From: Candidatus Nitrosopumilus sp.
Lineage (GTDB): Archaea; Thermoproteota; Nitrososphaeria; Nitrososphaerales; Nitrosopumilaceae
NCBI GenBank assembly: GCA_029864805.1
Contig: JAOTSS010000091.1
Coordinates: 1 to 5,068, forward strand
Length of the DNA stretch: 5,068 nucleotides
Direction: 5' to 3'
Shown: positions 4,939 through 5,068 of the stretch, in pieces
Layout: every line of letters starts with the position of its first letter
Position numbering within the stretch: position 1 is the first letter of the stretch
Notes under the pieces: generated by a model
Told to the model about the DNA's origin: nothing
The model's input: only the letters and a program-made list of their open reading frames with translations
Databases searched by the model: none
Position numbers and translations under genes: made by a program

Positions 4939-5068
4939 TTATTCTTTTGAGTCTTTCTTTACTTCTTTAGCTGGTTCTTCTGTCTTTACTTCTTTAGCTG
5001 GTTCTTCTGTCTTTACTTCTTTAGCTGGTTCTTCTGTCTTTACTTCTTTAGCTGGTTCTTCTTTCTTT
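4939..5068 (-). CDS. C-terminal end of an unidentified gene with a Glu/Lys/Pro repeat tail; 5' end outside window
   Basis: Reading from the right edge on the minus strand, an open frame of 42 codons ends in TAA at 4941-4939. It encodes KK, then four copies of EEPAKEVK joined by T, then KDSKE. The frame stays open through the whole repeat and ends in a charged tail, which supports real coding. Each 9-residue unit has three Glu, two Lys and one Pro, so the tail should be disordered, highly charged and slightly acidic. No domain is visible, so the product cannot be named; charged low-complexity tails occur on ribosomal, nucleic-acid-binding and surface proteins. The gene is convergent with the FtsZ-like gene. 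A fifth repeat seems to begin at the window edge (AAA in place of ACA at 5062-5064). Confidence 0.75.
   Translation of the reverse strand, partial: KKEEPAKEVKTEEPAKEVKTEEPAKEVKTEEPAKEVKKDSKE
4954..5061. repeat. Coding minisatellite: four tandem 27-bp units
   Basis: Units are 4954-4980, 4981-5007, 5008-5034 and 5035-5061. The last three are identical on the plus strand, and the first differs only at its second base (T for G). The 7 bases left at the right edge match the start of the first unit, so the array probably continues. Because 27 is a multiple of three, copy number can change without shifting the frame of the minus-strand gene. Identity at synonymous positions points to recent expansion or homogenisation. 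Confidence 0.95.

Noticed and set aside
4954..5068. CRISPR array or intergenic direct repeat
   Set aside because: The 27-bp units are directly adjacent with no unique spacers, and they keep one open frame on the minus strand ending in a stop codon, so this is a coding tandem repeat.

Overview
The window looks like chromosome of an ammonia-oxidising thaumarchaeon close to Nitrosopumilus. The evidence is low GC, very short leaders with TATA-like boxes 25-30 nt before start codons and no clear Shine-Dalgarno sites, an archaeal-type MiaB-like tRNA methylthiotransferase, the divergent FtsZ-like protein typical of this phylum, and an exported NirK-type copper protein. From memory, the gene order (NirK, fumarase family, MiaB-like, FtsZ-like) matches a conserved Nitrosopumilus maritimus locus around Nmar_1259 to Nmar_1262; this was not checked by a search.

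Layout: 1-1144 (minus) is a nirK-type copper nitrite reductase gene whose 3' end lies outside the window. A 110-nt divergent intergenic region (1145-1254) holds its promoter, that of the next gene and two short inverted repeats. On the plus strand, 1255-2616 encodes a class II fumarase/aspartase family enzyme. It is followed 3 nt later by a MiaB/MtaB-like radical-SAM tRNA methylthiotransferase (2620-3888), and the two probably form one operon. A 73-nt gap (3889-3961) with a T-run, a perfect 14-bp palindrome, a 7-bp stem-loop and a TATA-like box precedes a divergent FtsZ/tubulin-superfamily gene (3962-4906). After 32 nt the 3' end of a convergent minus-strand gene enters from the right edge (4939-5068). 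Almost all of its visible part is a 27-bp tandem repeat encoding a Glu/Lys/Pro tail.

The genes do not form one obvious pathway. NirK is a copper enzyme of nitrogen metabolism outside the cytoplasm, fumarase serves central carbon metabolism, the methylthiotransferase modifies tRNA next to the anticodon, and the FtsZ homologue is a cytoskeletal-type protein of unclear role in a lineage that divides with the Cdv/ESCRT system. I see no mobile element, CRISPR array, RNA gene or defence system. The points most worth following are the degenerate nucleotide-binding and catalytic loops of the FtsZ homologue, the near-identical coding minisatellite, the architecture of the NirK-like protein, and the inverted repeats in the two promoter regions.
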